From assembly GCA_015075185.1 (NCBI GenBank), contig JABTUW010000008.1, positions 247,100 through 311,099 on the forward strand: DNA of 64,000 bases, read 5' to 3'. Positions 1 through 9,415 of this stretch are shown one piece after another. Every line of letters begins with the position of its first letter. Position 1 is the stretch's first letter. Both the position numbers and the translations under genes were made by a program. The stretch is from Anaerolineales bacterium. Its GTDB lineage: Bacteria; Chloroflexota; Anaerolineae; 4572-78; J111. A model generated the notes under the pieces. The model was given only the letters and a program-made list of their open reading frames with translations, was not told the origin of the DNA and searched no databases.

Positions 1-452
1 TCGGCGGCAATCGACCCAAGCGATTTGGCATCAAAAACCGGGCCAAAAACCTTAGTAGCCCGCAGCTCGGCTTGTAAGTGGTCAAGCAACAAATTTGCCT
101 CAAAGGTAAAATCACGCCACTGAGGTGGATCAATCATCGCGGCTTTCCAGCGTTGTCCAATCAGTTCTGTATTCGGCTCCTGTTCAAATTGGACGAGTTT
201 TACCAGTTCAATCGCCACGACTGGTTCAGTCAGAGGTCCATTCTTTTGTAGCAACGGTCGGGTCAGATCGAGGCGTGACCCAGTAGTGCCGTATCGATGG
301 ATGGCTGCACCCAGAGCCTGTTTGAAAGCATTTTGGGCCGGGTCGCCTTTGAGTTTGGCCTCTAGTTCATCTGTTACTTTGCCGGCCAGAGCTCCCAAAA
401 AGGCTTCAGCGACCATCGTTAGTATTACTGTTGTTGTAATAGGTTCAGTCAT
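1..452 (-). CDS. N-terminus of a STAND/NACHT-type protein (partial, runs off left edge)
   Basis: An open frame on the minus strand starts at the ATG at 452-450, with an AAGGAG ribosome site about nine bases upstream, and stays open to base 1 (150 codons). It begins MTEPITTTVILTM, followed by an amphipathic helical stretch (FLGALAGKVTDELEAKL) and then a region with WRDFTFEANLLLDHL and VFGPVFDAKSL. From memory, this Q-W-R-D-F plus K-S-L pattern is an N-terminal region found before NACHT or other STAND NTPase domains in Chloroflexota and Cyanobacteria; this is recall, not a search. The NTPase itself would lie outside the window. It is the last visible gene of the minus-strand string of sensor-like genes that starts near 13.0 kb. 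Confidence 0.6.
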   Translation of the reverse strand, partial: MTEPITTTVILTMVAEAFLGALAGKVTDELEAKLKGDPAQNAFKQALGAAIHRYGTTGSRLDLTRPLLQKNGPLTEPVVAIELVKLVQFEQEPNTELIGQRWKAAMIDPPQWRDFTFEANLLLDHLQAELRATKVFGPVFDAKSLGSIAA

Positions 453-532
453 GGAAACACTCCTTGTCTTGGATTAAATGAGATGTCTTTGATTACGTGA
501 TTTACCACTACTCCTGTTATATTGATACAAGG

Positions 533-1267
533 TCAGGTGTTCTTCAAAAGCGTTCTTGCTTCTTCTGGTACCCCAACCTGATCCAGCGTATAAATGAATT
601 GGTGTATCTGATCTGATGTCAGGTTGTTAGCTTCGCCATCAGGAAGTTTCGCGAGGAGTTGAAGAGCAACCTTTTCAGCTAAATTGTCCAGGTCTTCAAC
701 AGAGTAATGATGTTTCCCGGTGAGTATTTCCCGTATAATTGATTGCCACATTCTTTGAGCCTCCAGCGCATATTGACTTGCAAGAAGCTTCCAAAGTGTA
801 TAATGCATAGCATCTAACTCTTCTTGCCGAAGATATGGCCACGCCTCTTTCCAGAGCGCTTTTCGGTTAGCATCAATAACCGCGATCTCCAGCAGATTTT
901 CATGGGTTAACCATTCACATGAGGGCTTAATTTGATGTATACGGTTAACAGCCGATTGTCAGATGATTTGATTAGTGGTGTGCCACAATAGTAACAGAAA
1001 CTTATTTTCTCTGGATTTTGAGCCTCACATTTGGGGCACTGCCAACCTGATTTCGACCAAGTCATTTTGCGCAGTCAAAGGTAAGGACGGACTCCACTCT
1101 TCGACCAAAACTTGTTGCTGCCTATCAATTTTGATTGCCTCCACGGCCTCAATACATTGCCAGGTTTGTGCCAATAGACCAGAACGCCGGAGAGATCCGG
1201 CAAATACTGCTAAATAAACCCATACTCTTTGTGGATCAGTATATCGAGCTGAGTTAAGTACAACCAC
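533..1267 (-). pseudogene. frameshifted C-terminal part of the solenoid protein, with zinc ribbon
   Basis: Three overlapping minus frames read as one protein tail. 1267-1025 continues the helical protein above (VWVYLAVFAGSLRRSG, then EAVEAIKIDRQQQ). 1065-907 carries a clear zinc ribbon, CPKC-x10-CYYC. 963-533 gives a helical end (LWKEAWPYLRQEELDAM through VPEEARTLLKNT). Each join needs one small indel. Read together they extend the 1210-2673 gene by about 240 residues. The zinc ribbon between the solenoid and a helical tail suggests a protein- or nucleic-acid-binding module. Whether the breaks are real or assembly errors cannot be told here. Confidence 0.55.
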
Positions 1268-2673
1268 GATAGGTGATAGAATTTTTCCAGATCTATTTCG
1301 CTTATCTGGTCAAGAAAATGACCAAAAACTCTCACGGCCTTCACCCAACCCTCAAATCCGGCACTCCCAACCAATCTCTGTGACATCTTAAGTAATTCGA
1401 GCAGGGCTTCAGCGTCACTGTGATACTTTAACGCCCTGGCTACATTTGAGATTGCTGCTTCACCCCAAATCCCATCCGGTGTCTCTCTCAGCCATGACAT
1501 GGCAGTGTCTATTTTCCCAGACCAGGCAAGCGTACCGATGAGGGCACTGACCGTTACGTAGGCACTGTTACCCTTTACAAAGGGGTGTGTCTCCAGGTCT
1601 TTAACTGCAGTGGAGGAGAATTCTTGCGCCACTTCAAGGGCATATTGATAAAGTTGAAGGCTATTCTCCTCCTGATGAGCGATCTCGGCAGCAATCTCCG
1701 AAATCATTGCCCTAGTTGTGACACGATAATCCTGATCATCAACCTCCTTGATTCCGGCTATCGCTTGTGAAAGAAGTAATAAAGCATGCGCCGGGCGATT
1801 CAGCTTGGAATATTCTCTGGCGATGGCTGCCAAAACAACAGGGCGCGTGCAAAGAAACCCATCTTTTACATGATGACCAATTGACACGCTTCGACTTAAT
1901 CCCTTGACGTAGCCTCCGTCGCCAAGCGCAGGAAGAACTTGTAAAAAACTTTGCCCTTCAAAGTTCAGTTGATCATCCCAGTTGATACGCTCAAAAACCT
2001 CAAGAATCTGGTCCAATCCTTCAGGGTATTGTAAATGGGCCATTGCTCTGGCCAGTGAGGTCAAGCTAGACAAATGGAAGGTATGATCGGCAGAGACATC
2101 AACTTTAAGAACAGGCGAAAGAATGTTTAAGGCTTCATCAGTCCCGTAAATTCTTGACAGAACAATCGCAGCATCTTCAATATGATTTGAGTTTAGAAGG
2201 GACTGGTCAAGTTGTAATACCTTATTCTCCACTTGGACCATCAACTTTTCGACCCCATCTCGATCGGTAGCTTGACCCAGCCAGTAGCCGGTTGAAGATA
2301 AGGCACTAAGTCTTACAGCCTCAGTTTCTTCGTTGGAATATGGGGTATCTGCAATATCGAGAAGCTGAGCTATGGCCTGAATAGCGCCGTTCTTATCATT
2401 TATTGCAAGGCAGAAATCAGCTTCGATTTCAAGAATTGGAATCGGATTAGAGGCCTTTTCCTTTGTTACACCCAAAATAGATAAGCATTGTTTAAAAAGA
2501 TTAATATCATCAAGGGATATCAGTGGTTCCTTAAATGCGTAAATGCTCTCAGCGGCTCTAGTAAATTCTGGGTCAACAAACGCTTTCCAACCCCTTAAAT
2601 GTCTCTTATTTGTTGGCGCGGGTGATGCTTTCTCTATGATCTGTTGAATAGAACTTAATACTTTTACTAACAA
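1210..2673 (-). CDS. alpha-solenoid (TPR-like) protein, 487 aa, C-terminus frameshifted
   Basis: The frame opens with a TTG at 2673, but the helical pattern continues a few codons upstream (SPIAEARQ before LLVKVL), up to a stop near 2715, so the true N-terminus is probably lost to the remnant DNA at 2.7-3.2 kb. The whole protein is helix-turn-helix repeats with TPR-like spacing (for example AHALLLLSQAIAGIKEVDDQDYR and LAWSGKIDTAMSWL). No catalytic motif is visible. It lies in the same minus-strand run as several TPR and WD40 proteins and is probably another sensor or scaffold. The frame changes near 1240, where the product should continue into a zinc-ribbon tail. Confidence 0.6.
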   Translation of the reverse strand: MLVKVLSSIQQIIEKASPAPTNKRHLRGWKAFVDPEFTRAAESIYAFKEPLISLDDINLFKQCLSILGVTKEKASNPIPILEIEADFCLAINDKNGAIQAIAQLLDIADTPYSNEETEAVRLSALSSTGYWLGQATDRDGVEKLMVQVENKVLQLDQSLLNSNHIEDAAIVLSRIYGTDEALNILSPVLKVDVSADHTFHLSSLTSLARAMAHLQYPEGLDQILEVFERINWDDQLNFEGQSFLQVLPALGDGGYVKGLSRSVSIGHHVKDGFLCTRPVVLAAIAREYSKLNRPAHALLLLSQAIAGIKEVDDQDYRVTTRAMISEIAAEIAHQEENSLQLYQYALEVAQEFSSTAVKDLETHPFVKGNSAYVTVSALIGTLAWSGKIDTAMSWLRETPDGIWGEAAISNVARALKYHSDAEALLELLKMSQRLVGSAGFEGWVKAVRVFGHFLDQISEIDLEKFYHLSWLYLTQLDILIHKEYGFI

Positions 2674-2704
2674 CTGTCTTGCTTCAGCTATGGGTGACCA
2701 ATAC

Positions 2705-3185
2705 GTACGAGGCTTTGCTTAACAAAGCAGCGACCTCAAGGCTGTGATTGAGGAAAGATGCTGAAAGTCCGTCTCACAATCAGCCGACCGCTCGATCAAA
2801 AGTTTGCAGTTTTAGTTCTACGAACAGGGTATCGTGATTGCGAGACTTTTCGGCCTCGGAAAACGCACTGTTGCGGGATCTTACATCACGACTGGCGAGA
2901 AAAAGATTTGGTAGCCGATGACCCTGAGGCCTATTAGCTCATAGACCTTGGTCTGATTTCCCGTACAGAAAGAATCCGCAAGCTAACCATCCCGCGCTAT
3001 ATCCAAATCTTCACCAAACATGACTTCCGGTTTCTGGATCAGCTCAAAAGTCCGAACAAGAAGTTAGGAGGAAAGATTCGTTTCGAACGGCTGTGGCTCT
3101 TGCGGCAGACTCAAGACAGTTAACAGGTGTGTTTTTTGTTCGGGTGTTATGAAAGTGTGGGGGTCAGGTTCAATGAAAACGTCTG
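2705..3185 (+). other. remnant of an inserted helix-turn-helix protein gene, several stops
   Basis: No intact gene. Plus-strand frames contain FYEQGIVIARLFGLGKRTV, which reads like a helix-turn-helix of the transposase or recombinase kind. A second frame gives HHDWREKDLVADDPEAY, and a third runs from LIDLGLISRTERIRKL to a stop at about 3121. Joining them needs at least two frame changes and one stop removal. The block separates the solenoid gene from the TPR gene in an otherwise tightly packed minus-strand run, which fits an old insertion. No terminal inverted repeats or target duplication were recognised. Confidence 0.3.
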
Positions 3186-3204
3186 GTAAAAGCGTTACTA
3201 TCTT

Positions 3205-3842
3205 CTAGTAACCCAAAAGGAATTGATGATGCCAGGTGAACGGCATAATTTGTTTAATGGCCCTAAATAAATCTTCTGTTTCCTCCAAGACAGCCAAACC
3301 ATAAATCACATCAGGTAATTGCTTGAGCCAAGAAGAAGGCGACATCGAGGGCTTCAACCACTCGATCAACTGCCTCAATCCCTTTCGACAACCAATATCG
3401 GAAATAGCAAAATGAGCTTTGAAAGGATTGCTGTCTTGTATTCTCTGGCTTTCTTCTGGCTTAAGACATTGACAAGGTCCAGTAGTATGTACTCAGCTCG
3501 CTTCTTTTGTTCAATTTCAGCTAAGGCTAAGGCAATTTCACATAAAATTTCGACTTGAGTATCTAAACCAAGCGTGGAATCTATTGACATTACTACATCT
3601 TCCGCAACAGCTATATCGCCTAATCGGCATAGCTGAACTGTTGTTCTGCCAATGTTAGTCCATTTCTTGTAACGACGGGCGATATCGTGTGCTGTCTCGA
3701 TCATCTGTTTAGCCTGGGTGAGCTTACCCAATTCTTTATAAGTCAATCCTAGTTGATAATAGGCAGGTATCGCGTCATCCACATCTCGCAGGGCCTTGGT
3801 ATAAGTCTGAGCACGTACATCTTCACCCAGCTTGATCAACAT
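3205..3842 (-). CDS. TPR sensor protein, C-terminal part (frameshifted)
   Basis: The 3842-3375 frame has TPR repeats (PAYYQLGLTYKELGKLTQA followed by AEYILLDLVNVLSQ). Near 3400 a second frame takes over and ends at TAG 3207-3205, giving a tail with WLKQLPDVIYGLAVLEE and WHHQFLLGY. The reading frame upstream is supplied by the 3836-4159 piece, so the two are one gene of about 310 residues with two frame changes. The product is most likely a soluble helical protein acting as sensor or scaffold for a neighbouring STAND NTPase; that role is inferred from context only. Confidence 0.55.
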
Positions 3843-4159
3843 TGATAAGATGGTTGGAAACTTAGCTTGGTCGAGGCCTGCTCATTTACAAAAGAGGCTG
3901 AATGCAAACACCCAAAGGTAAACCTGATATTCCTTTCTCTATTGAGGCTTTCCATGCCGTGTTGAATATCATCAACATATGAGGCACGTGCCCAATCATT
4001 GCTGTGCTTCATAAGATACCAATCACGTTTTTGAAGCAAATGAAATAATTTCTGGTAAAGTCCAGCTTGATATAGATGCTCAGCCAGTTGCCTATGAATA
4101 CTTTTGCGTGCCTCATCTAGGTTCATCTTTGATATTCCGGTTGACTCAATATGTGACAT
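3836..4159 (-). CDS. TPR sensor protein, N-terminal connector part
   Basis: Start at 4159 (MSHIESTG) or at the internal Met at 4126 (MNLDEARKSIHRQL). Residues 12-75 form a helical domain: HRQLAEHLYQAGLYQKLFHLL, then RDWYLMKHSNDWARASYVDDI. The pattern of two helices, L-x-x-A-G, and a D/W-containing loop is shared with the starts of the 13172 and 7655 genes, and more weakly with 10843 and 16685. In full-length STAND proteins an APAF-1-type helical domain like this lies between NTPase and sensor. Here it opens a stand-alone protein. The frame is lost near 3900 and TPRs follow in another frame. Confidence 0.55.
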   Translation of the reverse strand: MSHIESTGISKMNLDEARKSIHRQLAEHLYQAGLYQKLFHLLQKRDWYLMKHSNDWARASYVDDIQHGMESLNRERNIRFTFGCLHSASFVNEQASTKLSFQPSYQC

Positions 4160-4210
4160 TGTCGATCTACATATAGGGCGAAAACTCTTCCGAGTTATTC
4201 GGATAGGCTC

Positions 4211-5295
4211 TTAGTATATAAGATGGATCTTATTAGCCCAGCCATCAGCAATTGCACGCCGGCACGTTTTAATATTCGGTTTTAAGCCGGGACTGTTAAA
4301 CCCCAACGACTTTGCTTTCTCGAAAGCATTAGGTGCCTCGGTAAATCGCTTCAACTGCGCCAAGCATATGCCCAGATGATACCAAACTTCCGCATATTCT
4401 GGATCGATATCAAGCGCCTGATAACAAGGTTAACAGCCTCTTCATAACGCTTCCACTTGGAAAGTATCCACGCTTGATTTCTTAGTACATCAGGCAACAG
4501 GATGGGATCGACCTGTCCTGCCTTTTCTAACAAATCATAGGCTTTATCCAAATCAGAATCTTTGATTCCTCTTTGTAAGAGGGCATCAGCTTCAGGGTCA
4601 GGTAGTCGTTTCCAGCGACGAAGTGTTTGAAGTTCTTTTTTCTGCACCTTATCGGTTTGGAATAACCGTGAAGCCTCGGGGGTGATTTTTTCTAATTCTT
4701 GAACAACGGCCACACGCATCTCAATATTCCATCCAAGACGCAACATAACCCTTTTTGTAGAAGTCATTACATCCTCAGGAAGATATCCCTGCTTGATAAG
4801 GGGTAGCATTTCTTCTTCAGATAATCTCTTCTCTGTGAAAGGAACGCCAAAATTCAGCAAGGCCGATCGCGCACGCCGTAGTGAGGGCATCATACATAGT
4901 GAATGGGCTAAAACGCTTGCACCCTCTATAGTCTTTTCTGGTAGAACATAATTAGTGCATTCAAAGGCCATCATGATGTCGCCCTGCAACTGCCGCGGCA
5001 GGTCAAAGTTGAGGAGTGCTTTCTCGACATGGAAAAGTATCAGCCAAGCTGAAAGTTCAGGAGGCAGAGTAAGCATAATTCCTAATAAGGGTTTAAGCTC
5101 CATAGGTGTTCGATCCTGGGTTCTAAATGTGCCACTCATTGCTCCACCAGTTGCACCAATGTTGGCTTGCCTGAAAGCTGCTACAAGAATATCATCGGCG
5201 GACTGGTCAAGTTGTTGACACTGAATTTCTGCCCTTTGGATGAGATTGGTCTTCAGCTCTGAATATAATGCATGGTCTTTGCCAAATCCAAACAT
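4211..5295 (-). CDS. helical protein with C-terminal TPR, frameshifted near 4430
   Basis: The start is placed at the ATG at 5295-5293 (MFGFGKDHALYSEL), because AGGAGG lies six bases upstream; an in-frame start further up (5313) lacks such a site. The N-terminal 200 residues are helical and unrecognised. The C-terminal part is TPR-like: PEADALLQRGIKDSDLDKAYDLLEKA, then YEEAVNLV. At about 4430 the frame shifts, and the next frame gives a clean TPR (QALDIDPEYAEVWYHLGICL) before TAA at 4213-4211. Restored length is about 360 residues. It sits between a WD40 gene and a TPR gene on the same strand. Confidence 0.6.
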
Positions 5296-5327
5296 ATTGC
5301 CTCCTCTTCCCACTTTGAGGGACTAAG

Positions 5328-7655
5328 CTAATCTGTAGGTAAGTCTCTTGATACAACTTTTTTGAGAATATCCACTCCACCTTGCTTATAGCTCAAGGCA
5401 ATTAGATCCCCACCTTGCTGAATTGCACCACAAACAAGGGCCTCGGGTAATGGAAATAACCAACGATCCTGTAAATCTGGAGTTTCTACATCGATAATAT
5501 GGCATAATGATATTGATGGTTGTGATATGAGTGCCCATTTTTCATCATTTGTTAGATCATGTAGTTTTACCGCTTCTGAGAATTCCCTACTGGCGTGGCA
5601 CTTCCCATTAAGATCCCAAAGATCAATAACACTACCCTCATCAAGAAAGTTCGCCCATCTTATAAATTTCTCCGAACCACTAAAAATAAACCCTCTACTA
5701 TTTCTGGGGTCTTCTATCTCAAATGGACCCCAATAATAAACGCCACCTTGCTCGTTTAGATATAAGTCTAGTACCACAATACTTTCTGCAGGTTGTGCAG
5801 AGATCCTTGTGTTTATACCTACTATCTGAAGTGTCTGATTATCTTTAAATCGCATTGCTCCCGGGATCATCGGAAGTTTCTGGGCTCTCCGTCTGTTATC
5901 TCCAGTAGAAACAAATTCAACCGTTTCTCGGGAGAAGATGCATACGAGACTGCCGTCTGGTGAGACATCTATTAAAGCACTGGCGTCCACCAGCGTTTTG
6001 AATTTTCCAGATATTTCTTTAGATTTTTTCCTGTCCCATAATTTCCAAGACGAGTTACGATTTACAGCAAGGATAAACCGTCCATTCGAAGAAACTGTTC
6101 CCAAAACCGCATTTGGTATCCTGGCTATCTTGTGTGGATAGGGCTGGCCTGAATCCTCATCTTCAAAAGATAAGAGCCGCATCTGCCCCCCCTTTTCGGC
6201 TAAGATCAACTCATTAGAATTCTGATGGAAATGTAGGAACCATATGTCTCCCGGAGAGGCCGCAGAAGCGGACAAAACCGTATCTTTTTTCAAAAATACG
6301 ACAAGTTCTGTCCTCAGATAAATGGCTAATAACCATCTGCCATCTCCAGACGTTTCGAGAGTAATGACGCTGCCTTCCCCGGAGAATAGAGGACGAACTG
6401 ATCTCCCATCAGATAAATTCCAAACATAGCAATTTCCAACAGCATCGCCAGAAACAATCTGCGAGTCATCAAGAAAGGCTACGGAGGTTGGAGGGTTAGA
6501 GTGTCCGGAAAAGAGGATACCTTTTCTTCTCTTTGGATTTAAGAGAAGGTTCAGTGCTTGACGAAGCCTCCCTGAAGATTCAGGTTGCAGATTGGTGGGC
6601 CAGACACGACAAAAACCATCCTTACTACTTGTAGCAATTTGGTTTCCCGAACTAGAAATACTGAGAGCAGTCACTGCATCTTGGTGGACATCGACTACCT
6701 TTTCGAGCTCACCATCTCCGATTTTCCAAAAAGAGCAGTGACCGTTACCCTGTGCAGCTACCAGCCTTAAACCATCAGGTGTAAAGATCACCGCGCGCAC
6801 GATGGCCTTTTGAATAATGTGACGCCAACGAAGTGTATCATTATCAAGATCCCAGAGAGCCAATTCTCCGCCATAAGTACAAGCTCCTCCCAATCCCACA
6901 AGTTGCCCAGTCTGGGAAAATCTCAATGAAAGAACCCGGCAAGAATAACCTACCAATTCCTTTGTTTTCCTTCGCTCTTCAATATCCCAAATGGAATATA
7001 CACTAGAATGGTTCTCAAGATGTTCGGCACAAGCCAGTCGTTTTCCATCGGGAGATAGAGCAATGGCCGTGAATATATTTGCTGAATCAGCTGGTAGATG
7101 CAGTATTTCACGCCCTGACCGGGCATTGTAGACTCGAACCTGACCATCACAGATAGCAAGCCTGTCACCTGAGTCAGAAATAGTGGCGGCAGTCGGTTTA
7201 TTTTCGGAACGAATTGCAATAAACGCAGAAACGCCGCCACTTTCTCGATGCACCACTTTCAACCAGGGTCGTCGTTCCGCTCCGGTTTTCCAGCGGTGCA
7301 TTGCCATTTGATTGGGTGCTGTTTCAGGGGACTGGTTTGCTGCTTGTTGGAAAGTTAATTCGGGATGAACAGACAGAATATGTGCTTGGCTCTGCACGAA
7401 ATGGCCAAATTCTTCAAGCTGGATCCGGGCTGTTCGCTCAAGTTTCTCAACAATAATTAATGGGAGTTGATAGTCGTTTAGCAGTCCCGATGTCATTCCA
7501 GCAGCGCACTTGGCCTCTATGAATTCCAAGTTGGTCAGTATGCTGTTTAGTCGCTCCCTTGACCAGCCTTTGCGGGAATAATATGGCAAGTTTAAAGTTT
7601 GCTCTCTTCTATCATTTGGCATAACAGCCAACCGTTTGGCTAAATCACCTTTCAT
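5328..7655 (-). CDS. stand-alone WD40 protein with helical connector, 775 aa, intact
   Basis: The ATG at 7655 is preferred over the TTG one codon upstream. Residues 10-100 are the APAF-1-like helical connector (LNSILTNLEFIEAKCAAG, then GHFVQSQAHILSVHPELTFQQ). A linker with RPWLKVVHRESGG leads into about 14 degenerate WD40 blades (LALWDLDND, FSPDG-like turns, CRVWPTN, CYVWNLSDG, KLWDRKKSK). No NTPase, protease or membrane segment is present. The organisation is exactly the sensor half of a WD40 STAND protein without its motor, so a nearby NTPase such as the 10886-12624 product may be its partner. This is inference. It is among the few intact genes in this half of the window. Confidence 0.8.
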   Translation of the reverse strand: MKGDLAKRLAVMPNDRREQTLNLPYYSRKGWSRERLNSILTNLEFIEAKCAAGMTSGLLNDYQLPLIIVEKLERTARIQLEEFGHFVQSQAHILSVHPELTFQQAANQSPETAPNQMAMHRWKTGAERRPWLKVVHRESGGVSAFIAIRSENKPTAATISDSGDRLAICDGQVRVYNARSGREILHLPADSANIFTAIALSPDGKRLACAEHLENHSSVYSIWDIEERRKTKELVGYSCRVLSLRFSQTGQLVGLGGACTYGGELALWDLDNDTLRWRHIIQKAIVRAVIFTPDGLRLVAAQGNGHCSFWKIGDGELEKVVDVHQDAVTALSISSSGNQIATSSKDGFCRVWPTNLQPESSGRLRQALNLLLNPKRRKGILFSGHSNPPTSVAFLDDSQIVSGDAVGNCYVWNLSDGRSVRPLFSGEGSVITLETSGDGRWLLAIYLRTELVVFLKKDTVLSASAASPGDIWFLHFHQNSNELILAEKGGQMRLLSFEDEDSGQPYPHKIARIPNAVLGTVSSNGRFILAVNRNSSWKLWDRKKSKEISGKFKTLVDASALIDVSPDGSLVCIFSRETVEFVSTGDNRRRAQKLPMIPGAMRFKDNQTLQIVGINTRISAQPAESIVVLDLYLNEQGGVYYWGPFEIEDPRNSRGFIFSGSEKFIRWANFLDEGSVIDLWDLNGKCHASREFSEAVKLHDLTNDEKWALISQPSISLCHIIDVETPDLQDRWLFPLPEALVCGAIQQGGDLIALSYKQGGVDILKKVVSRDLPTD

Positions 7656-7709
7656 CAAACAATTCCCATTATCATTTGTTTTTCTTTCAGCGCATTTGCC
7701 GTAACCACG

Positions 7710-9415
7710 CTAGTCGTTTTCATAAAACGGCTTCAAATATTCTGGTATCTGATATACAATTGCCATTTCTGCGGTGTGAAGAAATTTTTCCTCCGTCATG
7801 AAGCTATACATTTTACGACAATCTCCATATCCTGAGGCGACTTTGTATCCTCAAAAGAAAGAATGCCTCTTGTTCTGAGGCAGGATCGAAGTTAGCGCGT
7901 ATTAATTGAGCAGCCTCTTTTGCCGGATGGTAGCCCAGCGCTGCCGCTTTTTCTAGGAACGACAATGCCTGCAACGCAGCAAGCGAATTACTTGCTTGCG
8001 CCAAAATAACGCCAATATTGAAATATGGCAATGCGAATGTGGGATCATGTTTTATGGCATCTTCGAAATCTTGAAATGCCAATTCAATTTCCCCAATTGC
8101 TTCGTAAGCTGTGCCCCGGTTATAGATCGTACGTGAATCGGTTGGATCGAGTGAAACAGCGTTATCGTAGCATTCCAATGCTTTTCGGAAATTTTGCAGG
8201 GCATAATAGCTAAATCCACTACTGCCGTAAACATCAGCATTTCTGTAGCCTGCATTCAGGGCACGTTCAAAATCATCAACTGCCTTCCGATGATCGCCTT
8301 GGTCCGAGTAGCATTGCCCGCGAAAATAGTAGGCTTTTCCCATTTGTGGATCTCGTAACAAGGCCCAATTTAGATACTTAATTGCGTCAGGGAATTCTCT
8401 TGTTGAGTAGAATTGCAAACCGTAGTTGAAATATTCAACCGCAATACTTTTGGTGAACACGGTTCGCTCAAGATGCTCTGAAGTTGAAACAGCTTGAGCT
8501 CTGGTAGAAGCCGGTACGCCATCCATTCTCAAAAAATACAAACTACCAGAAGCACCACCCGCCAGAAGCATCTGCTTTTCAGGCAAGAACGTGCAGGAAT
8601 CGAGAATCCCATCTGCTGTAAAAACGCAATAGCATTTCCCTATCCTAATATTCCACACACGGATGCTGTTATCGCGAGCCACCGAAGCCATTAGCGTACT
8701 ATCTGGATGTATTACAATGTCCTCGACGTGTCCGGAATGTCCTAGAAGCGTGTGTAGTTCAGATTTCGTGGATAAGTCCCATACTTTTATAATACCCGAT
8801 TTATCACCTGAGATAGCAAAGCTTCCATCATTAGTTATAGCCACCTTCCAAACCGAGTGATCATGTCCATGTAGTGTAAATTCAGGTTCAAATTTTCGGT
8901 TAATTAAGTCCCAAACATTGAGCGTCTTATCCTGTGAAGCGGAGACTAAACACCGACCATCCGGTGTTACGGCAATAGATGACACCACATCAGTATGCCC
9001 TCTTAGATACCCCAACCAATACCCAAGATCGAGATCCCATATACCGATTGTTCCGTCGTCACTAGACGTTATTGCAAAGTGTCCGCCATCAACTTCGAAT
9101 ACCTGTATATCCCTCACTACCCCATTTTCATGGACTGTGAACTCTCGAAGAAGATTAAACGAGTCTAAATCATAGATAGCTAACTTTCCCTTCGGCGTAC
9201 CCATAGCGAGAGATATCGCAATAGATCTATCAAAAAGCTCTCTTTGAGCATCCGTCATGCTCCGATGAGTATAATAACATATTGCCAATCTCTTATTGTC
9301 CGGACTCAAGGCAGCACATATCTCATGAGCGCGCTTATCCAGTTCGATAGTCTGTAGAGATTTTTTTGACTCTACATCCCAGAGTTTAACAGTTCTGTCT
9401 CCGAAACGGTGATTG
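7710..9415 (-). CDS. WD40-TPR protein, frameshifted at both ends
   Basis: The long frame is 9309-7813; its apparent TTG start is internal, because the same frame continues upstream with RTVKLWDVESKKSLQT. A frame change near 9400 connects to SSDEHLAITVS at the end of the neighbouring WD40 gene, so the two may be one protein of about 1000 residues. Roughly seven WD40 blades (IGIWDLD, LNVWDLI, IKVWDLS, IRVWNIR) are followed by four TPRs (GKAYYFRGQCYSDQGD and so on). At about 7850 another shift restores a tail with MYSFMTEEKFLHTAEMA, ending at TAG 7712-7710; similar F-P-F-M-T-D tails occur in other TPR conflict proteins, from memory. Confidence 0.65.
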
